A DNA stretch of 64,000 nt from Flavobacteriales bacterium (GTDB taxonomy: Bacteria; Bacteroidota; Bacteroidia; Flavobacteriales_F; PHOS-HE28): the NCBI GenBank assembly GCA_016705545.1, contig JADIYA010000008.1:62001-126000 (forward strand), given 5' to 3'. The translations under genes and the position numbers were made by a program. A model generated the notes under the pieces. The model had not been told where the DNA came from, did not search any database, and saw only the letters and a program-made list of their open reading frames with translations. How positions within the stretch are numbered: the first letter of the stretch is position 1; the number at the start of each line of letters is the position of its first letter. This document shows, one piece after another, positions 46,127 to 55,148 of this stretch.

Positions 46127-47380
46127 ATGGCCACCGCTACCCCTCAGCAGAACCCCGTGGCCACGAAGAGGAGCGAATCGCTCCTCTTCGTCATTGCCAT
46201 CGCGTTGTCGCTGGCTGCGTTGGGCTTCCGCCGCCCCGATGCCTTCACGATGCCCTGGTTCTACGGCGAGGAAGGACGCGATTTCTTCGCTGATGCCTAC
46301 AACACGGGATGGGCGTCCCTCTTCAACACGGCGAATGGATACTTCCATCTGTATCCGAGGCTCATGGCCAACTTGGGCGTTGGGCTCGGCGTGCCGGTGG
46401 AGCGCATGCCGTGGGTGAACCTCATCGCCGCACTGCTCATCTATTTCGTCGTTTGGCGAACCGCTTGGAAGCGCTTTCCGGGCTCGCTCGCAGCACGCTT
46501 CTTCGCCGTGGCCGCGATCACGCTGGTTCCGCTCGGCAATGAGATCTGGATGAACCAGACCAATGTGCAATGGCCGCTCTCACTGCTGATCGTGCTCTCC
46601 CTATCCGGAAGAAGACCTCGGCCAACGCGCGTGAACTCGGTTGTGCAACTCGTCGTGCTTTGCCTCGCTTGCTTCACGGGACCCTACGCGCTGGTGCTTG
46701 CACCCTTGGCGGCCTGGAGCGCATGGGTGCATTGGCGGGAGCGCAATGAGAGGGGCCTTGAAGCGCTCGCGGCACCGGCGATGGTACTCGCTGCGGCGCT
46801 GATCGTCTCGCTATCGCTAAGTAGCCACGGAAGCGTGCAGCGCACGGATGGCGCGTTCGATCCTTTCAATCCGGGCTTCGTGCAAGCCGCGTTCTTCCAG
46901 CTCTGGTTCGCTATGATCGGCAAAGGCATTCACACGATGTCCCTCGGAGCGCAATGCGCGGGGCTCGCCATCGGGATTGCGCTGCTGATCGCGTTGTGGC
47001 GTCAGGCGTCCGGACCAAGCGTGTTCACCCGCATGGCGCTCTTTGCGGCTGGACTTCAGTTCGCAGCGGTGCTGGTGAGTTACCGGGGCCAGCCCGAATT
47101 CCTTTCGCCCTACTACGCAGGCATCCGGAATTTCTATTTGCCTGCCGTGCTGGTCGCGTGGGCCGCGCTTTCCGCATTCGAACTGAAGGGCTTACGCTCA
47201 ACAGCCCTCGCAGCAACGCTCATGCTGTGGTGGTGCGCACAGACTGCCTTCTTCGCAGGTCAGCAGCGTTTCCGGGATACCCCGGTTTCCGTTGACCTCA
47301 CTCCGCTCAAGCGCGGCGAGGCTGTTGAAGTGCCGATTGACCCGCAGGGCTGGACCATGCGTTTGGAACCGCGGCCCTGA
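46127..47380 (+). CDS. Polytopic membrane protein, unknown
   Basis: A 417-residue protein with about nine or ten hydrophobic segments. The first loop has DAFTMPWFYGEEGRDFFADA, with acidic residues after helix 1, similar in position to the acidic residues of some GT-C glycosyltransferases; this resemblance is only suggestive. I do not recognise the family. The ATG follows a promoter element by 7 nt. It converges on the glutaryl-CoA dehydrogenase gene with an 8-nt gap. Confidence 0.7.
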   Translation: MATATPQQNPVATKRSESLLFVIAIALSLAALGFRRPDAFTMPWFYGEEGRDFFADAYNTGWASLFNTANGYFHLYPRLMANLGVGLGVPVERMPWVNLIAALLIYFVVWRTAWKRFPGSLAARFFAVAAITLVPLGNEIWMNQTNVQWPLSLLIVLSLSGRRPRPTRVNSVVQLVVLCLACFTGPYALVLAPLAAWSAWVHWRERNERGLEALAAPAMVLAAALIVSLSLSSHGSVQRTDGAFDPFNPGFVQAAFFQLWFAMIGKGIHTMSLGAQCAGLAIGIALLIALWRQASGPSVFTRMALFAAGLQFAAVLVSYRGQPEFLSPYYAGIRNFYLPAVLVAWAALSAFELKGLRSTALAATLMLWWCAQTAFFAGQQRFRDTPVSVDLTPLKRGEAVEVPIDPQGWTMRLEPRP

Positions 47381-47388
47381 AGTGGGTC

Positions 47389-48600
47389 CTATTTGAACGC
47401 CGCGATGCCCGTGACTTCCTGTCCGGTGATCAGCAGGTGGATATCGTGCGTGCCTTCGTAGGTCACCACGCTCTCGAGGTTCATCATGTGGCGCATGATG
47501 GGATACTCGTTGGTGATGCCCATGCCGCCGAGGATCTGCCGCGCTTCGCGGGCCACGGTGAGCGCGAGGTGCACATTGTTTCGCTTAGCCATGCTGATCT
47601 GCGCAGTGGTGGCACGTCCTTCGTTGCGCAGCACGCCTAAGCGCCAGGTGAGCAGTTGTGCCTTGGTGATCTCGGTGATCATCTCGGCGAGCTTCTTCTG
47701 CGTGAGCTGGAAGCCACCGATGGGCTTGCCGAACTGGATGCGCTGCTTGCTGTAGCGCAGGGCCGTGTCGTAGCACTCCATGGCCACGCCGAGCGTTCCC
47801 CATGCGATTCCGTACCGGGCACTGTCGAGGCAGCCGAGTGGGGCACCGAGACCGCTCTTGTTCGGCAGCAAGTTGGCCTTGGGCACTTTCACATTGTCGA
47901 AGACCAGTTCACCGGTGGGGCTGGCGCGGAGCGAAAGCTTCCCGTGGGTGGTGGGCGTGGTGAAGCCTTCCACGCCGCGCTCCACGAGCAAGCCATGGAT
48001 CCGCCCTTCAGTGTTCTCGGCCTTCGCCCACACCACGGCCACATCGGCCAGCGGGCTGTTGCTGATCCACATCTTGGCACCGTTGAGCAGGTAGTGGTCG
48101 CCCTTGTCCTGGAACACGGTGACCATGCCGCCAGGATTGCTGCCATGATCGGGCTCGGTGAGCCCGAAGCAGCCGATCTTCTTGCCCTGGGCCATCAGCG
48201 GCAACCACTTCTTCTTCTGCTCCTCGCTGCCGTACTTCCAGATGGGGTACATGACCAGTGAGCCCTGCACGCTGCACAGGCTGCGCAAGCCGCTATCGCA
48301 GCGCTCAATCTCCTGCATGATGAGCCCATAGCTGATCTGGTCGAGGCCCATGCCGCCGTACTCAGCAGGCACCATGGGCCCGAAGGCACCGATCTCAGCG
48401 AGGCCAGGGATGATGTCCGCACTGAAGCTGGCCTGCTCAAAGCGCTCTTCGATGATCGGCTTCAAATGCTTGCTCACATGCTTGCGCGCGGTGTCGCGGA
48501 TCAGCTTGTGCTCCTCGGTCAGCAGCTCATCGACAAGGTAATGGTCGTGGCTCTGGAACAGGTCGGTAGCGGCTTTCGGCTGTGCGGTTGTGGTGCTCAT
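47389..48600 (-). CDS. Glutaryl-CoA dehydrogenase (acyl-CoA dehydrogenase)
   Basis: A 403-residue FAD enzyme that oxidises and decarboxylates glutaryl-CoA to crotonyl-CoA in lysine and tryptophan breakdown. Motifs GCFGLTEPDHGSNPGG, WISNSPLADV, LDSARYGIAWG and YEGTHDIHLL match glutaryl-CoA dehydrogenases better than straight-chain acyl-CoA dehydrogenases; the Glu in TYEGTHD is the catalytic base. I start at ATG 48600; the open frame continues to 49080 but has no matching sequence and overlaps the divergent DUF4271 gene. Confidence 0.92.
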   Translation of the reverse strand: MSTTTAQPKAATDLFQSHDHYLVDELLTEEHKLIRDTARKHVSKHLKPIIEERFEQASFSADIIPGLAEIGAFGPMVPAEYGGMGLDQISYGLIMQEIERCDSGLRSLCSVQGSLVMYPIWKYGSEEQKKKWLPLMAQGKKIGCFGLTEPDHGSNPGGMVTVFQDKGDHYLLNGAKMWISNSPLADVAVVWAKAENTEGRIHGLLVERGVEGFTTPTTHGKLSLRASPTGELVFDNVKVPKANLLPNKSGLGAPLGCLDSARYGIAWGTLGVAMECYDTALRYSKQRIQFGKPIGGFQLTQKKLAEMITEITKAQLLTWRLGVLRNEGRATTAQISMAKRNNVHLALTVAREARQILGGMGITNEYPIMRHMMNLESVVTYEGTHDIHLLITGQEVTGIAAFK

Positions 48601-48619
48601 GGCAATGCTGTGCGGGCCG

Positions 48620-48627
48620 CGAAAGTA
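48620..48627 (-). promoter_or_regulatory. -7 element of glutaryl-CoA dehydrogenase gene
   Basis: TACTTTCG on the minus strand, 19 nt before ATG 48600. Confidence 0.5.
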
Positions 48628-48655
48628 GGCAGCGACCCGGCGGCGGTGCCCCGGA

Positions 48656-48663
48656 TACCTTTG
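48656..48663 (+). promoter_or_regulatory. -7 element of DUF4271-hemD operon
   Basis: TACCTTTG matches TAnnTTTG exactly and lies 6 nt before the ATG at 48670. The opposing element at 48620 is 28 bp away, giving a compact divergent promoter. Confidence 0.6.
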
Positions 48664-48669
48664 GCGCCG

Positions 48670-49335
48670 ATGCAAGGCGAAGCGCGCTTCTTCGATCCGC
48701 TCACGGCCATGTGGGCCAGTGGCGTGTTCCTGAGCTGCCTCTTGGTGCTGGCCACGGTGAACATCGGATCTCCGCGTAAGTGGCGGGTGCTGCGGCAAGC
48801 GGCATTCCGAGCGCGCTTGGGCCAGCAGATCCTGCGTGAGGAGGTGGACACCAGCGACCGCAACGTGCTCGGGCTGCTGGCGGTAGCGGTGGCCGCCATC
48901 GCCATGCTGCTTTGGCAGGCCGCCATGGTCTTCCAAGGGCAGGCACCCGCTTATTGGATGATATTCCTCGCTGTGGCCGCTGCTCTCCTGGCCCAGGCGC
49001 TGCTGCTTCAACTGGTCGCCTGGATCGCCAGGACGGATACCGGAATAACCGAGTACATCTACACAGGCGCACTGCTGCATGCGGCCTTGGGCATCGTGGC
49101 GCTGCCTATATCGATGTTGGCCGCGTACCGTCCCGAGATGCGCGATTGGTTGATCGCCATCGGCCTTGGCCTCCTAGCCATCGGCCTGCTGTACCGATGG
49201 TTGCGAGGCGCGTTGATCGGGCTAGGCGAGGGGGTGCCGGTGCGCTATATTCTGCTCTACATTTGCGCCGCTGAAATCGGACCCTTGGCGCTCGCGCTTG
49301 ACGCCCTTCTGAACAGCACTGCCCAACTCTCCTAA
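48670..49335 (+). CDS. DUF4271 family membrane protein
   Basis: A 221-residue protein with about six to seven helices. The sequence style and the place directly before hemD match the Bacteroidota DUF4271 family, whose function is unknown. ATG 48670 follows a consensus promoter element by 6 nt; open frame upstream to 48466 overlaps the divergent dehydrogenase gene. Confidence 0.8.
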   Translation: MQGEARFFDPLTAMWASGVFLSCLLVLATVNIGSPRKWRVLRQAAFRARLGQQILREEVDTSDRNVLGLLAVAVAAIAMLLWQAAMVFQGQAPAYWMIFLAVAAALLAQALLLQLVAWIARTDTGITEYIYTGALLHAALGIVALPISMLAAYRPEMRDWLIAIGLGLLAIGLLYRWLRGALIGLGEGVPVRYILLYICAAEIGPLALALDALLNSTAQLS

Positions 49336-49346
49336 GCTGCCTGGCC

Positions 49347-50096
49347 TTGAAGATCAAACGGATCCTCGTTTCGCAGCCCGCGCCCACGGACGAGAAGTCC
49401 CCTTACCACGAGCTCTCGCGCAAGCTCAACCTGAAGATTGATTTCCGGCCATTCATCAAGATCGAGCCGGTGGCAGGCCAGGACTTCCGCCAGGAGCGCA
49501 TCAACATCCTCGACCACTCGGCCATCGTGCTCACGAGCCGAAACGCGGTGGACCATTTCTTCCGCATGTGCAAGGAGCTGCGGATCACCGTGCCCGAATC
49601 GATGAAGTACTTCTGCGTGAGCGAGAGCGTGGCCTACTACGTTCAGAAGTACATCGTGTACCGCAAGCGCAAGGTCTTCATCGGCAAGCAGAGCTTCAGC
49701 GACCTTGTTGATGTGATCAAGAAGCACAAGGACGAGAAGTACCTGGTGCCCTGCAGCGACATCCAGAAAGCGGAGATACCCGAGTTGCTCGACCGGGTTG
49801 GCGTGAAGTACACCAACTCGGTGTTCTACCGCACTGTGGCAAGTGACCTGAGCGACATCAAGGAGCTCGAATATGACATGCTGGTGTTCTTCAGCCCCGG
49901 CGGCATCGAGAGCCTGAAGAAGAACTTCCCGAAGTTCAAGCAGAACGGCGTGTTCATAGCGGCCTTCGGACCCACCACCGCCAAAGCCGTGGTGGACAAC
50001 GGCTTCCGCCTTGACCTGCAAGCCCCATTGCCGGAGGCTCCCAGCATGACCGGCGCCATGGAGCTCTTCATCAAGCGTGAGGCGAAGAAGAAGTAG
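49347..50096 (+). CDS. hemD: Uroporphyrinogen-III synthase
   Basis: A 249-residue enzyme of haem and sirohaem synthesis that closes hydroxymethylbilane to uroporphyrinogen III. Sequence conservation in the family is low, but ILVSQPAP at the N-terminus, AIVLTSRNAVDHFF, FFSPGGIESL and AAFGPTTAKAV fit the two-domain fold and its substrate-contact positions. The start codon appears to be TTG at 49347, because the frame has no earlier start after the DUF4271 stop codon 11 nt upstream. Confidence 0.9.
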   Translation: MKIKRILVSQPAPTDEKSPYHELSRKLNLKIDFRPFIKIEPVAGQDFRQERINILDHSAIVLTSRNAVDHFFRMCKELRITVPESMKYFCVSESVAYYVQKYIVYRKRKVFIGKQSFSDLVDVIKKHKDEKYLVPCSDIQKAEIPELLDRVGVKYTNSVFYRTVASDLSDIKELEYDMLVFFSPGGIESLKKNFPKFKQNGVFIAAFGPTTAKAVVDNGFRLDLQAPLPEAPSMTGAMELFIKREAKKK

Positions 50097-50309
50097 GAGC
50101 CTGTTTTTAATCTCTTGAACGAAGGACCTAGAGGCTGTTTTTCGTTCAGGCACAGCCTGAAAATCACCGCATGCCATGACTACGGGATTACTTTCAGGCG
50201 AAGCATGGGCGGAAAAGTGACCAAGGGACGAGTTTGAAGAGATCCTGAACAGGCTTTAAGGGGGCGGTCCGTCACCTCGCGGCACCGCTCGCGGATCCGA
50301 TTGCCATCC
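50097..50309. other. Non-coding gap containing MITE-like element
   Basis: 213 bp between hemD and rnpA. It is lower in GC than the neighbours, holds the inverted-repeat element described at 50098-50255 and no open frame that looks real. No clear TAnnTTyG element is seen directly before rnpA. Confidence 0.6.
50098..50255. mobile_element. MITE-like 158-bp element with terminal inverted repeats
   Basis: The ends are imperfect inverted repeats: left AGCCTGTTTTTAATCTCTTG and right, in reverse complement, AGCCTGTTCAGGATCTCTTC. They share AGCCTGTT (50098-50105 and 50248-50255) and ATCTCTT at the same spacing. Inside are a second perfect inverted repeat, TTCAGGC-aca-GCCTGAA (50145-50161), and an AGGCTGT/ACAGCCT pair (50132-50158). 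There is no coding capacity, and no target-site duplication could be seen. A mobile miniature element or a structured RNA are both possible. Confidence 0.6.
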
Positions 50310-50702
50310 ATGGCAGAACAGCGGCATACCTTCCCCAAGAGCGAACGCTTATGCGGTCGCCTGCGCATGAAGGAAGTGGCCACCTCCGGCAAGTCCGTGA
50401 ACGAGGCTTCCATCCGTTTGGTGGGCAAGCTCATGGAGTTGCCCACCCTCGCTCCGGCCCAGGTGGCCTTCGCCGTTCCCAGCCGTAACCTGAAGCGCGC
50501 AGTGGACCGCAACCGCATGAAGCGCCTGATGCGCGAAGCCTACCGCATGCACAAGCACGGCCACCTCAAGGCGCTCGCCGCGCGCGAGCAGCAGTGCGCA
50601 TGGCTTTTCATCTTCCAGGGCCGGGCGCCCATCACTTTTTCCGAGACGCGCCTCAGACTAACGCGCGCGATTGACCGTTGGATGGACCAGCATGGTGTCT
50701 AA
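50310..50702 (+). CDS. rnpA: Ribonuclease P protein component
   Basis: A 130-residue basic protein that assists the RNase P RNA in tRNA 5' maturation. The family signature [21 protein letters not shown] (near 53-73), the RNR motif, is intact. The N-terminus [17 protein letters not shown] fits the family; a TTG at 50301 would add three residues. The gene overlaps yidD by 11 nt, and the order rnpA-yidD is widely conserved. Confidence 0.93.
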   Translation: MAEQRHTFPKSERLCGRLRMKEVATSGKSVNEASIRLVGKLMELPTLAPAQVAFAVPSRNLKRAVDRNRMKRLMREAYRMHKHGHLKALAAREQQCAWLFIFQGRAPITFSETRLRLTRAIDRWMDQHGV

Positions 50703-50943
50703 AGCGCTCGCCCTGCCGTTGATCGCCTTGGTTCGCATCTACCAAGGCGCCGTGTCGCCATTGCTCCCCGGAGCATGCCGCTACACCCCGAGCTGTTCCG
50801 AATACGGATTGCTCGCCCTGCGCCGCCATGGCGCCTTCCGCGGCGGCTGGCTCACCCTCAAGCGCTTCCTATCTTGTCACCCATGGGGCGGTCATGGACA
50901 CGACCCTGTTCCCGAATCAAACGAGAGTCATGAACATGCGTAG
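50692..50943 (+). CDS. yidD: Membrane protein insertion efficiency factor YidD
   Basis: An 83-residue protein of the YidD (Haemolytic/DUF37) family, thought to help YidC insert membrane proteins. The motif [21 protein letters not shown] with [19 protein letters not shown] is diagnostic. The start lies within the rnpA end (11-nt overlap), and its own stop lies within the start of the S41 protease, so three genes are tightly nested. Confidence 0.94.
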   Translation: MVSKALALPLIALVRIYQGAVSPLLPGACRYTPSCSEYGLLALRRHGAFRGGWLTLKRFLSCHPWGGHGHDPVPESNESHEHA

Positions 50944-52603
50944 CACTTCGCGCGCGCCGCGCTGGCGCACCTGGACCGCCGCTGCCGCCATCGGCCTGAC
51001 CGGCGCAATCACCATCGCCGCTGGCGACAACTACTTCGAGATCGGCAAGAACCTCGAGGTGTTCACCGACCTCTACAAGGAGCTGAACATCTACTACGTG
51101 GACGACACGCAGCCCGGCAAGCTGATGAAGACCGGGATTGACGCGATGCTCAGCTCGCTCGACCCGTACACCCAATACATCCCCGAGAGCGACATCGAGG
51201 ACTACCGCTTCCAGACCACGGGCCAGTATGGCGGGATCGGCGCCTTGATCAAGCGTAAGGGCGATCTGGTGGTGGTGAGCGAGCCCTACGAGAACTACCC
51301 GGCCATGAAGGCGGGCATCTGGGCCGGCGATGAGATCATGGAGGTGGACGGCCGCAAGGTGACCGGCATGAACACCGACGAGGTGAGCAAGCTCCTCAAA
51401 GGCCAGAGCGGCACCACGGTGAAGCTGATCATGCAGCGGAACGGCAATGCCAGCGCGCACACCCTTACGCGCGAAGAGATCAAGATCCCCGATGTGCCCT
51501 ACAAAGGCATCGTGGACCAAGCGAACCATGTGGGCTATATCAAGCTCAACGCCTTCACCCAGACCGCCAGCGCCGATGTGCGCGCGGCCCTGAAGGAAGT
51601 GAAGGAGCAGGGCGCCTCGCGGCTCATCCTCGACCTGCGCGGCAACGGAGGCGGCTTGCTGCGCGAAGCGGTGAGCATCGTGAATCTCTTCGTGCCGAAG
51701 AACCAGCTTGTGGTGGAGACCCGCGGCCGCATCAGCGAATGGGACAAGACCTACAAGACCTTGAGCGATCCCGTTGACAGCGAAATCCCGCTGGTGGTGC
51801 TCGTTGATGGCCAGAGCGCCAGCGCCAGCGAGATCGTGAGCGGCGCCTTGCAGGACCTCGACCGCGCCGTGATCATCGGCGACCGCACTTACGGCAAAGG
51901 GCTGGTGCAGCAGACCAAGGACCTGATCTACAACAGCAAGCTCAAGGTGACCGTAGCGAAGTACTACATCCCCAGTGGCCGCTGCATCCAGAAACTGGAT
52001 TACGCGCACCGCGACAGCTCGGGCAAAGCGACCGAGGTGAAGGTGGTGGAGACCGCGGCATTCAAGACGCTCAACGGCCGTAAGGTCGAAGAGGGCCGTG
52101 GCATCATGCCCGACCTGGAAGTGATGGAACCTGAGCTGGCCAAGGTGGTCGGGGGATTGTTCGAGGCTGATCTCTTCTTCGACTTCGCCACCAAGTACCG
52201 GTTGGAGCATCCCGAGATCGGGCCTGCAGAGGACTTCACCATCACCGATGCACTGTACCGGTCCTTCGTGGACTTCGTCAAGGACAAGCAATTCGATTAC
52301 GATTCGGAGAGCATGGAAGCCCTCGCCGCGCTGACGGATAAAGTGAAGAAGGAGCGCTATTTCGATCACGCACAGGACGAGCTAGAAGCGCTGCGCAAAG
52401 AGCTCGCGCCCGACCGCACCGAGGACCTTGCCCGCTTCCGCACCGACATCGAGGAAGTGCTGCGCAACGAGATCGTGGCACGATACCATTTCCAGACGGG
52501 CCGGGCCAAAGCCGCCATGGGCACCGATCCATACGTGAAGAAGGCCATCGACCTTTTCGCCTCCGGAGGCGTGGCGCCCATCCTCGCCGGCACCAAGAAC
52601 TAG
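50930..52603 (+). CDS. S41-family C-terminal processing peptidase
   Basis: A 557-residue periplasmic serine protease of the CtpA/Prc group. An N-terminal signal or anchor (about 11-31) is followed by a helical region, a PDZ domain (about 85-165, [12 protein letters not shown]) and the catalytic core with [10 protein letters not shown], the Ser in [10 protein letters not shown] (near 307) and the Lys in YGKGLVQ (near 332), forming the Ser-Lys dyad. It cleaves C-termini of envelope proteins. I chose ATG 50930; ATG 50936 or 50894 are possible. It overlaps yidD by 14 nt. Confidence 0.9.
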   Translation: MNMRSTSRAPRWRTWTAAAAIGLTGAITIAAGDNYFEIGKNLEVFTDLYKELNIYYVDDTQPGKLMKTGIDAMLSSLDPYTQYIPESDIEDYRFQTTGQYGGIGALIKRKGDLVVVSEPYENYPAMKAGIWAGDEIMEVDGRKVTGMNTDEVSKLLKGQSGTTVKLIMQRNGNASAHTLTREEIKIPDVPYKGIVDQANHVGYIKLNAFTQTASADVRAALKEVKEQGASRLILDLRGNGGGLLREAVSIVNLFVPKNQLVVETRGRISEWDKTYKTLSDPVDSEIPLVVLVDGQSASASEIVSGALQDLDRAVIIGDRTYGKGLVQQTKDLIYNSKLKVTVAKYYIPSGRCIQKLDYAHRDSSGKATEVKVVETAAFKTLNGRKVEEGRGIMPDLEVMEPELAKVVGGLFEADLFFDFATKYRLEHPEIGPAEDFTITDALYRSFVDFVKDKQFDYDSESMEALAALTDKVKKERYFDHAQDELEALRKELAPDRTEDLARFRTDIEEVLRNEIVARYHFQTGRAKAAMGTDPYVKKAIDLFASGGVAPILAGTKN

Positions 52604-52615
52604 CCGCTGGCCGCG

Positions 52616-54193
52616 ATGGCGCATAACGGCCTGCGCATCGCATTCCGGCGTACGCATGTGGCTGCACTGGCCCTGTGCGCCGTGTTCCTTCCGTGGAGCA
52701 CGGCCTTCCTGAGCATGGCGCAGATGCTGCTCGCCGCGAATTGGATCGCTAGCGGCTTCATGCTCGGTGATTGGCGGCGGCGCTGGCGATCGGTGCTCAG
52801 CGCGCCCTCACTGGCCTTCATGTCCTTCTTCCTACTGCACATCGCTGGCCTTCTGTGGACGGACGATTTGGGTTGGGGCCTCGACCTCTGCCGGATCCTG
52901 GCACCGGTGCTCGTGCTCGGCGTGATCCTCAGTGGCAGTGATCGGTTGAGCAGTGCCGAATTCCTCGTTGTCCTTCGCTTGGGCGCCTGGAGCGCGATCC
53001 TGTGCGGCGTGTTCGGGCTGCTGTTCAGCGGTGCGCGCGCCGAGGATTACCGCGGCCTCTCGATGTTCATCAGCCACATTCGCTTAGCGCTGCTGCTCTG
53101 CATGGCCGTTGCGGTCCTGCTCTGGCGCTTGCCGAAATCCACCTGGCAGATCGCAGCTCATGTGCTGGGAACCTTGATCGCCATTTACCTGCTCGCCCGG
53201 CTGGGCAGCATCCAAGGCTTCGTGATCCTGGCGCTCTTGGGCCTGATGGCTGCATGGAAGCTCACCGCGAAACGCCCGACAACCACGCGTTGGATGATCC
53301 GCACTCTACTCCTTGCCACGGCACTCGCGCCCTTGGCGATGGTCCGAACGGCCTGGCACGCGCGCTCCTTTCCTGTTGCCGCAGCTCTGGAGGCGCGCAG
53401 CGCAGGCGGCGAGCCATACAGCCACGACACCCTGAGCACGCAGACCGAGAACGGGACGCACGTTTGGACCTATGTGGCCTGGGGCGAACTGGATCGGGCC
53501 TGGCGCATGCGGAGCAAGCACGGGCTCTACAGCCAGGACGGCTTGGGCCATCCGCTGCTCTCGACCGTGGCGCGCTACCTGTCCTCGAAGGGCCTTCGCA
53601 AGGATAGCCTCGGGGTGATGGCGCTCACCGACGAGGATGTGCTGGCGATCGAGCAAGGCGTACCGAGCGCGCATCACCGGCAAGGATCGCTGAGCGCTCG
53701 CGTGGATGAAGTGCTCTTCGAACTTGATCAGTACCGCACCACCGGGCAGGCCGGTGGCCATTCAGTGGCCATGCGCATCGAATTCCTGCGCGCAGGCTGG
53801 GCCATTGCGCGCGCGAATTGGGTCATCGGCGTGGGCACCGGTGATACTCCAGGAGCCTTCGCCATGCACTACGACCGCACGCGCAGCAGGCTCGCACCGC
53901 AATGGCGCCTGCGCGCGCACAACCAATACCTCACCTTGTGGATCTCGTTCGGCATCCTTGGCCTCGCGTGGTCGCTCTTCACGTGGTGCTGGCCTGCTTG
54001 GAAGCTCGGTGCATGGCGGAACCCGCTGTTCATCGCCTGGGCCATCGCATTCGGCATTTCGTGCCTCACTGACGATACCATTGAGACGCAGGCCGGGGCC
54101 ACCTTCTTCGCACTCTTCTACGCGCTGCTCGTTTTCGCAGCGCCACGCGATGAGCTCACTGCTCCAGGGCCTGCATCACCATCCCCGCCGTGA
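52616..54193 (+). CDS. O-antigen ligase / Wzy-like membrane protein
   Basis: A 525-residue protein with about ten to twelve helices. A long non-membrane loop (about 235-400) is followed by ANWVIGVGTGDTPGAF and RAHNQYLTLWISFGILG, the Wzy_C-type motif of O-antigen ligases and polymerases, with the conserved His in HNQYL. It probably joins or polymerises O-polysaccharide on the periplasmic side. The start follows the S41 stop by 12 nt. Its 3' end overlaps the convergent GT9 gene by 38 nt. Confidence 0.85.
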   Translation: MAHNGLRIAFRRTHVAALALCAVFLPWSTAFLSMAQMLLAANWIASGFMLGDWRRRWRSVLSAPSLAFMSFFLLHIAGLLWTDDLGWGLDLCRILAPVLVLGVILSGSDRLSSAEFLVVLRLGAWSAILCGVFGLLFSGARAEDYRGLSMFISHIRLALLLCMAVAVLLWRLPKSTWQIAAHVLGTLIAIYLLARLGSIQGFVILALLGLMAAWKLTAKRPTTTRWMIRTLLLATALAPLAMVRTAWHARSFPVAAALEARSAGGEPYSHDTLSTQTENGTHVWTYVAWGELDRAWRMRSKHGLYSQDGLGHPLLSTVARYLSSKGLRKDSLGVMALTDEDVLAIEQGVPSAHHRQGSLSARVDEVLFELDQYRTTGQAGGHSVAMRIEFLRAGWAIARANWVIGVGTGDTPGAFAMHYDRTRSRLAPQWRLRAHNQYLTLWISFGILGLAWSLFTWCWPAWKLGAWRNPLFIAWAIAFGISCLTDDTIETQAGATFFALFYALLVFAAPRDELTAPGPASPSPP

Positions 54194-55148
54194 TGGCGCC
54201 GATGTGCGCGAGCGCATCCCCGGCGGGATCAGCATCAGGCGCCACCAGGGCATACGCATCGGCGCCGATCGGCCCCCACCTGCCCGGATGAATCGGACGC
54301 TTCGGCGAATAGAGCCCGATCGCGCGGATGCCGCAGGCAGCAGCGATGTGCAGCGGTCCGGTGCTCGCAGCAACCAACGCATCGCACGCGCCGATCAACG
54401 CGATGAGCTGGTCGAGCCGCAGCTTGCCGCCTGCATCGATCACATGCGGCCCCGTGCCCGCGAGCAACGGCCTATAGCGCTCCGCCTCGGCTGCTGTGCC
54501 AGTGATGATCACCCGGTAGCGCGCGGGGTCGAGCATGGCGATGAGCGAGTTGAACCGCTCGAGGCCCCATTCCACCGCGCTGCCCTGGGAGAGCGGATGC
54601 AATATCACGTGCCGAAAGCCGGGGCGGAGCAGCGCTCCGACGATTTCATCAGCAGGCGGCGGCGTGAATCCGCCAAGTGATGCAAGCCGCTGTAGGCTGA
54701 GCGTTTCATCAAGGCCGAGCGGCGCAAGCAGCTTGATGTTCAGTTGCGCTTCGTGCAGGTCGCTGCGCTTGCGACTGAAGGAGACCCGCTCGTTGCAGGT
54801 GAGCCAGTGCCACCAGCGGTGGCTGGTGCCGATGCGCACCGGGATATCAGCGTGCTTGGCCCATGCAGCGACATCGCGCCGCGGGAACACGTGCAGGATG
54901 GCGTCCGCTCCGAGCCTGCGCAACCGGATCACGGCAGCATGGTCACCGACATCATGCAGCTCCTCCAACGCGATGGCCTGATCGATATGCGCGGAGCAGG
55001 CCAGCACGGGCAAGGTGTAACGCCTTCCGATGAAGGTGATGCGCGTGCCTGGCATCCGCTCCTTGATCAATCCGGCCATGGGCAGGGTGAGCATCACATC
55101 ACCGATGCTGTCCGTGCGGCTGATGATGATGTGCTCAGGCCTTCGCAT
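54156..55148 (-). CDS. Glycosyltransferase family 9 (heptosyltransferase-like)
   Basis: A 330-residue GT-B enzyme. The N-terminus IIISRTDSIGDVMLTLP is the classical ADP-heptose:LPS transferase motif, and the C-terminal domain has ILHPLSQGSAVEW and a nucleotide-sugar site ASTGPLHIAAACGIRAIGLY. It likely adds a sugar in the LPS core; whether heptose is the donor is not certain in Bacteroidota. It overlaps the GT2 gene by 14 nt upstream and the ligase gene at its 3' end. Confidence 0.9.
   Translation of the reverse strand: MRRPEHIIISRTDSIGDVMLTLPMAGLIKERMPGTRITFIGRRYTLPVLACSAHIDQAIALEELHDVGDHAAVIRLRRLGADAILHVFPRRDVAAWAKHADIPVRIGTSHRWWHWLTCNERVSFSRKRSDLHEAQLNIKLLAPLGLDETLSLQRLASLGGFTPPPADEIVGALLRPGFRHVILHPLSQGSAVEWGLERFNSLIAMLDPARYRVIITGTAAEAERYRPLLAGTGPHVIDAGGKLRLDQLIALIGACDALVAASTGPLHIAAACGIRAIGLYSPKRPIHPGRWGPIGADAYALVAPDADPAGDALAHIGAITAGMVMQALEQ

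Noticed and set aside
48601..49080. Long upstream extension of the glutaryl-CoA dehydrogenase frame
   Set aside because: It runs through the divergent promoter pair and the DUF4271 gene, and family homology begins at ATG 48600.
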